This document shows positions 5,515-6,221 of a stretch of 6,221 nucleotides of DNA, piece by piece (the stretch's first letter is position 1; each line of letters begins with the position of its first letter). Location: NCBI GenBank assembly GCA_028717465.1, contig JAQUNS010000042.1, positions 1 through 6,221 on the forward strand, in the 5' to 3' direction. The notes under the pieces are model-generated. The model ran no database searches and had not been told where the DNA came from. It saw nothing but the letters and a program-made list of their open reading frames with translations. This stretch comes from Candidatus Omnitrophota bacterium (GTDB taxonomy: Bacteria > Omnitrophota > Gorgyraeia > Kaelpiales > Kaelpiaceae). The position numbers and the translations under genes were made by a program.

Positions 5515-6221
5515 ATTGTTAAAACATTAACTCTTATAGTGCGGGCAGGACATTTTTCGGATATTTTTTCGTAATCCGCTCTGTTATATTTCTTAACTAT
5601 TTCAAAATCTGCTTGAGCTAAATTATCAGTAATCTTAAATCCGCCTTCCGGACCGATCTTTAAGCAGACTCCGCATCCTATACATCCGACACTGCAGGCC
5701 TCTTTTACCCTCTTTGTGCTATCTGTATTAGAACAGCCTACAAAAGGAAGAAAATCCCCTGTTATAGGCACCATTCTGATAATGCCGCGGGGACAAGACT
5801 TGACGCACAAACCACAGCCTATGCACTTACCTATATCTATAACGGCTAAACCTTCTTTAACCTCTATTGCAGACACCGGACAGGCCAAAGCGCAATCGCC
5901 AAATCCAAAACAGCCGAAAGTGCAGGCCTGATAACAAGAGCTTATATTGGCAGCTGCACAGCTAGGCAAGCCTTTATAATCGGCATAAAATTTTTTATCT
6001 GTTCTCCTGGCAATACAGAATACAACGGCTTTTGTTTTTAAGTCAGGGCCGGCTTCCCGGCCCAGAATCCGGTATATCTCAGACATCTTCTGTTCGTCCA
6101 AAACGGGGCACTTGGCATCTTTTCCTTCTTTAAGAGCCTGGGCAAAATTTACACAGCCTGAAAAACCGCAGGCACCGCAATTTAAGCCTGAAAGCATGCC
6201 GGATGCTTTTTCAAGATCCGG
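5511..6221 (-). CDS. rnfB: RnfB-like iron-sulfur protein, 5' end outside window
   Basis: The frame is open to the window edge, with PDLEKASG before the first in-window Met (6195-6197). That Met is therefore probably internal, and the N-terminal membrane helix expected in RnfB is off the end. The visible 236 residues follow RnfB order: the four-Cys domain LNCGACGFSGC with a later KCPV; then a ferredoxin-like pair CTFGCFGFGDCALACP and KCIGCGLCVKSCP; then CSVGCIGCGVC and a closing EKCPARTI. RnfB carries electrons between ferredoxin and NAD(H) in the ion-pumping Rnf complex at the inner membrane. In the last domain the usual CP after CxxCxxC is GP, and the second CxxCxxC is replaced by a Cys-free stretch, so one of two expected clusters is lost. 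In many bacteria rnfB is the last rnf gene, which fits purN following it. Other rnf genes are not visible, so membership of a full complex is inferred. Confidence 0.82.
   Translation of the reverse strand, partial: PDLEKASGMLSGLNCGACGFSGCVNFAQALKEGKDAKCPVLDEQKMSEIYRILGREAGPDLKTKAVVFCIARRTDKKFYADYKGLPSCAAANISSCYQACTFGCFGFGDCALACPVSAIEVKEGLAVIDIGKCIGCGLCVKSCPRGIIRMVPITGDFLPFVGCSNTDSTKRVKEACSVGCIGCGVCLKIGPEGGFKITDNLAQADFEIVKKYNRADYEKISEKCPARTIRVNVLTI

Overview
The window holds bacterial housekeeping genes interrupted by one mobile ribozyme. The genes resemble those of an anaerobic Gram-negative-type bacterium. Supporting signs are an RnfB-like iron-sulfur protein, a one-TM FtsB/DivIC protein beside enolase, and a GT39-like membrane glycosyltransferase; base composition is moderate. 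Nothing here looks cyanobacterial. I would guess an uncultivated lineage such as Omnitrophota, but this is an impression from gene content and was not tested.

Layout. The + strand carries only the left end: the last 30 codons of a response-regulator receiver domain (2-94) and a 487-aa polytopic glycosyltransferase (125-1588). Everything else is on the - strand. Read in the direction of transcription (right to left) it is: RnfB-like protein (5511-6221, N-terminus outside the window), purN (4912-5514), a promoter and eno (3509-4801), ftsB (3261-3548), an initiator tRNA gene broken in two (2503-3218), a terminator, a promoter, then rplM (1954-2388) and rpsI (1548-1952). The last 41 bp of rpsI and of the glycosyltransferase gene overlap tail to tail. 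No gene-free stretch exceeds 300 bases.

Main result. The initiator tRNA-fMet(CAU) gene is interrupted by a 639-nt group I intron (2546-3184), inserted between U33 and the first anticodon base C34. Neither tRNA half is recognisable alone, so an ordinary tRNA search would probably miss the gene. The exons join into a perfect 77-nt initiator tRNA with C1xA72, A11:U24, three G:C pairs above the anticodon loop, and encoded CCA. The intron has a complete set of core helices P1-P9 that can be drawn by hand, GAAA tetraloops on P2 and P9, and a terminal G. Its internal guide pairs continuously with the joined exons.

The intron encodes a 161-aa PD-(D/E)XK protein (2680-3165) of the type of the cyanobacterial tRNA-fMet intron endonuclease I-Ssp6803I. 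The reading frame starts 19 nt inside the intron, fills the loop of P1, and runs on through the guide sequence, P2, the 5' strand of P3, P4 and P5. The same bases therefore encode both the protein's C-terminus and the ribozyme's active structure. Initiator tRNA, and so translation initiation, would depend on splicing if this is the only tRNA-fMet gene.

How the genes relate. Enolase (glycolysis), PurN (purine synthesis), FtsB (division), L13/S9 and tRNA-fMet (translation) are growth-related core functions. eno-ftsB and rnfB-purN look like translationally coupled pairs. The + strand pair (signalling, envelope glycosylation) is a separate, converging unit.
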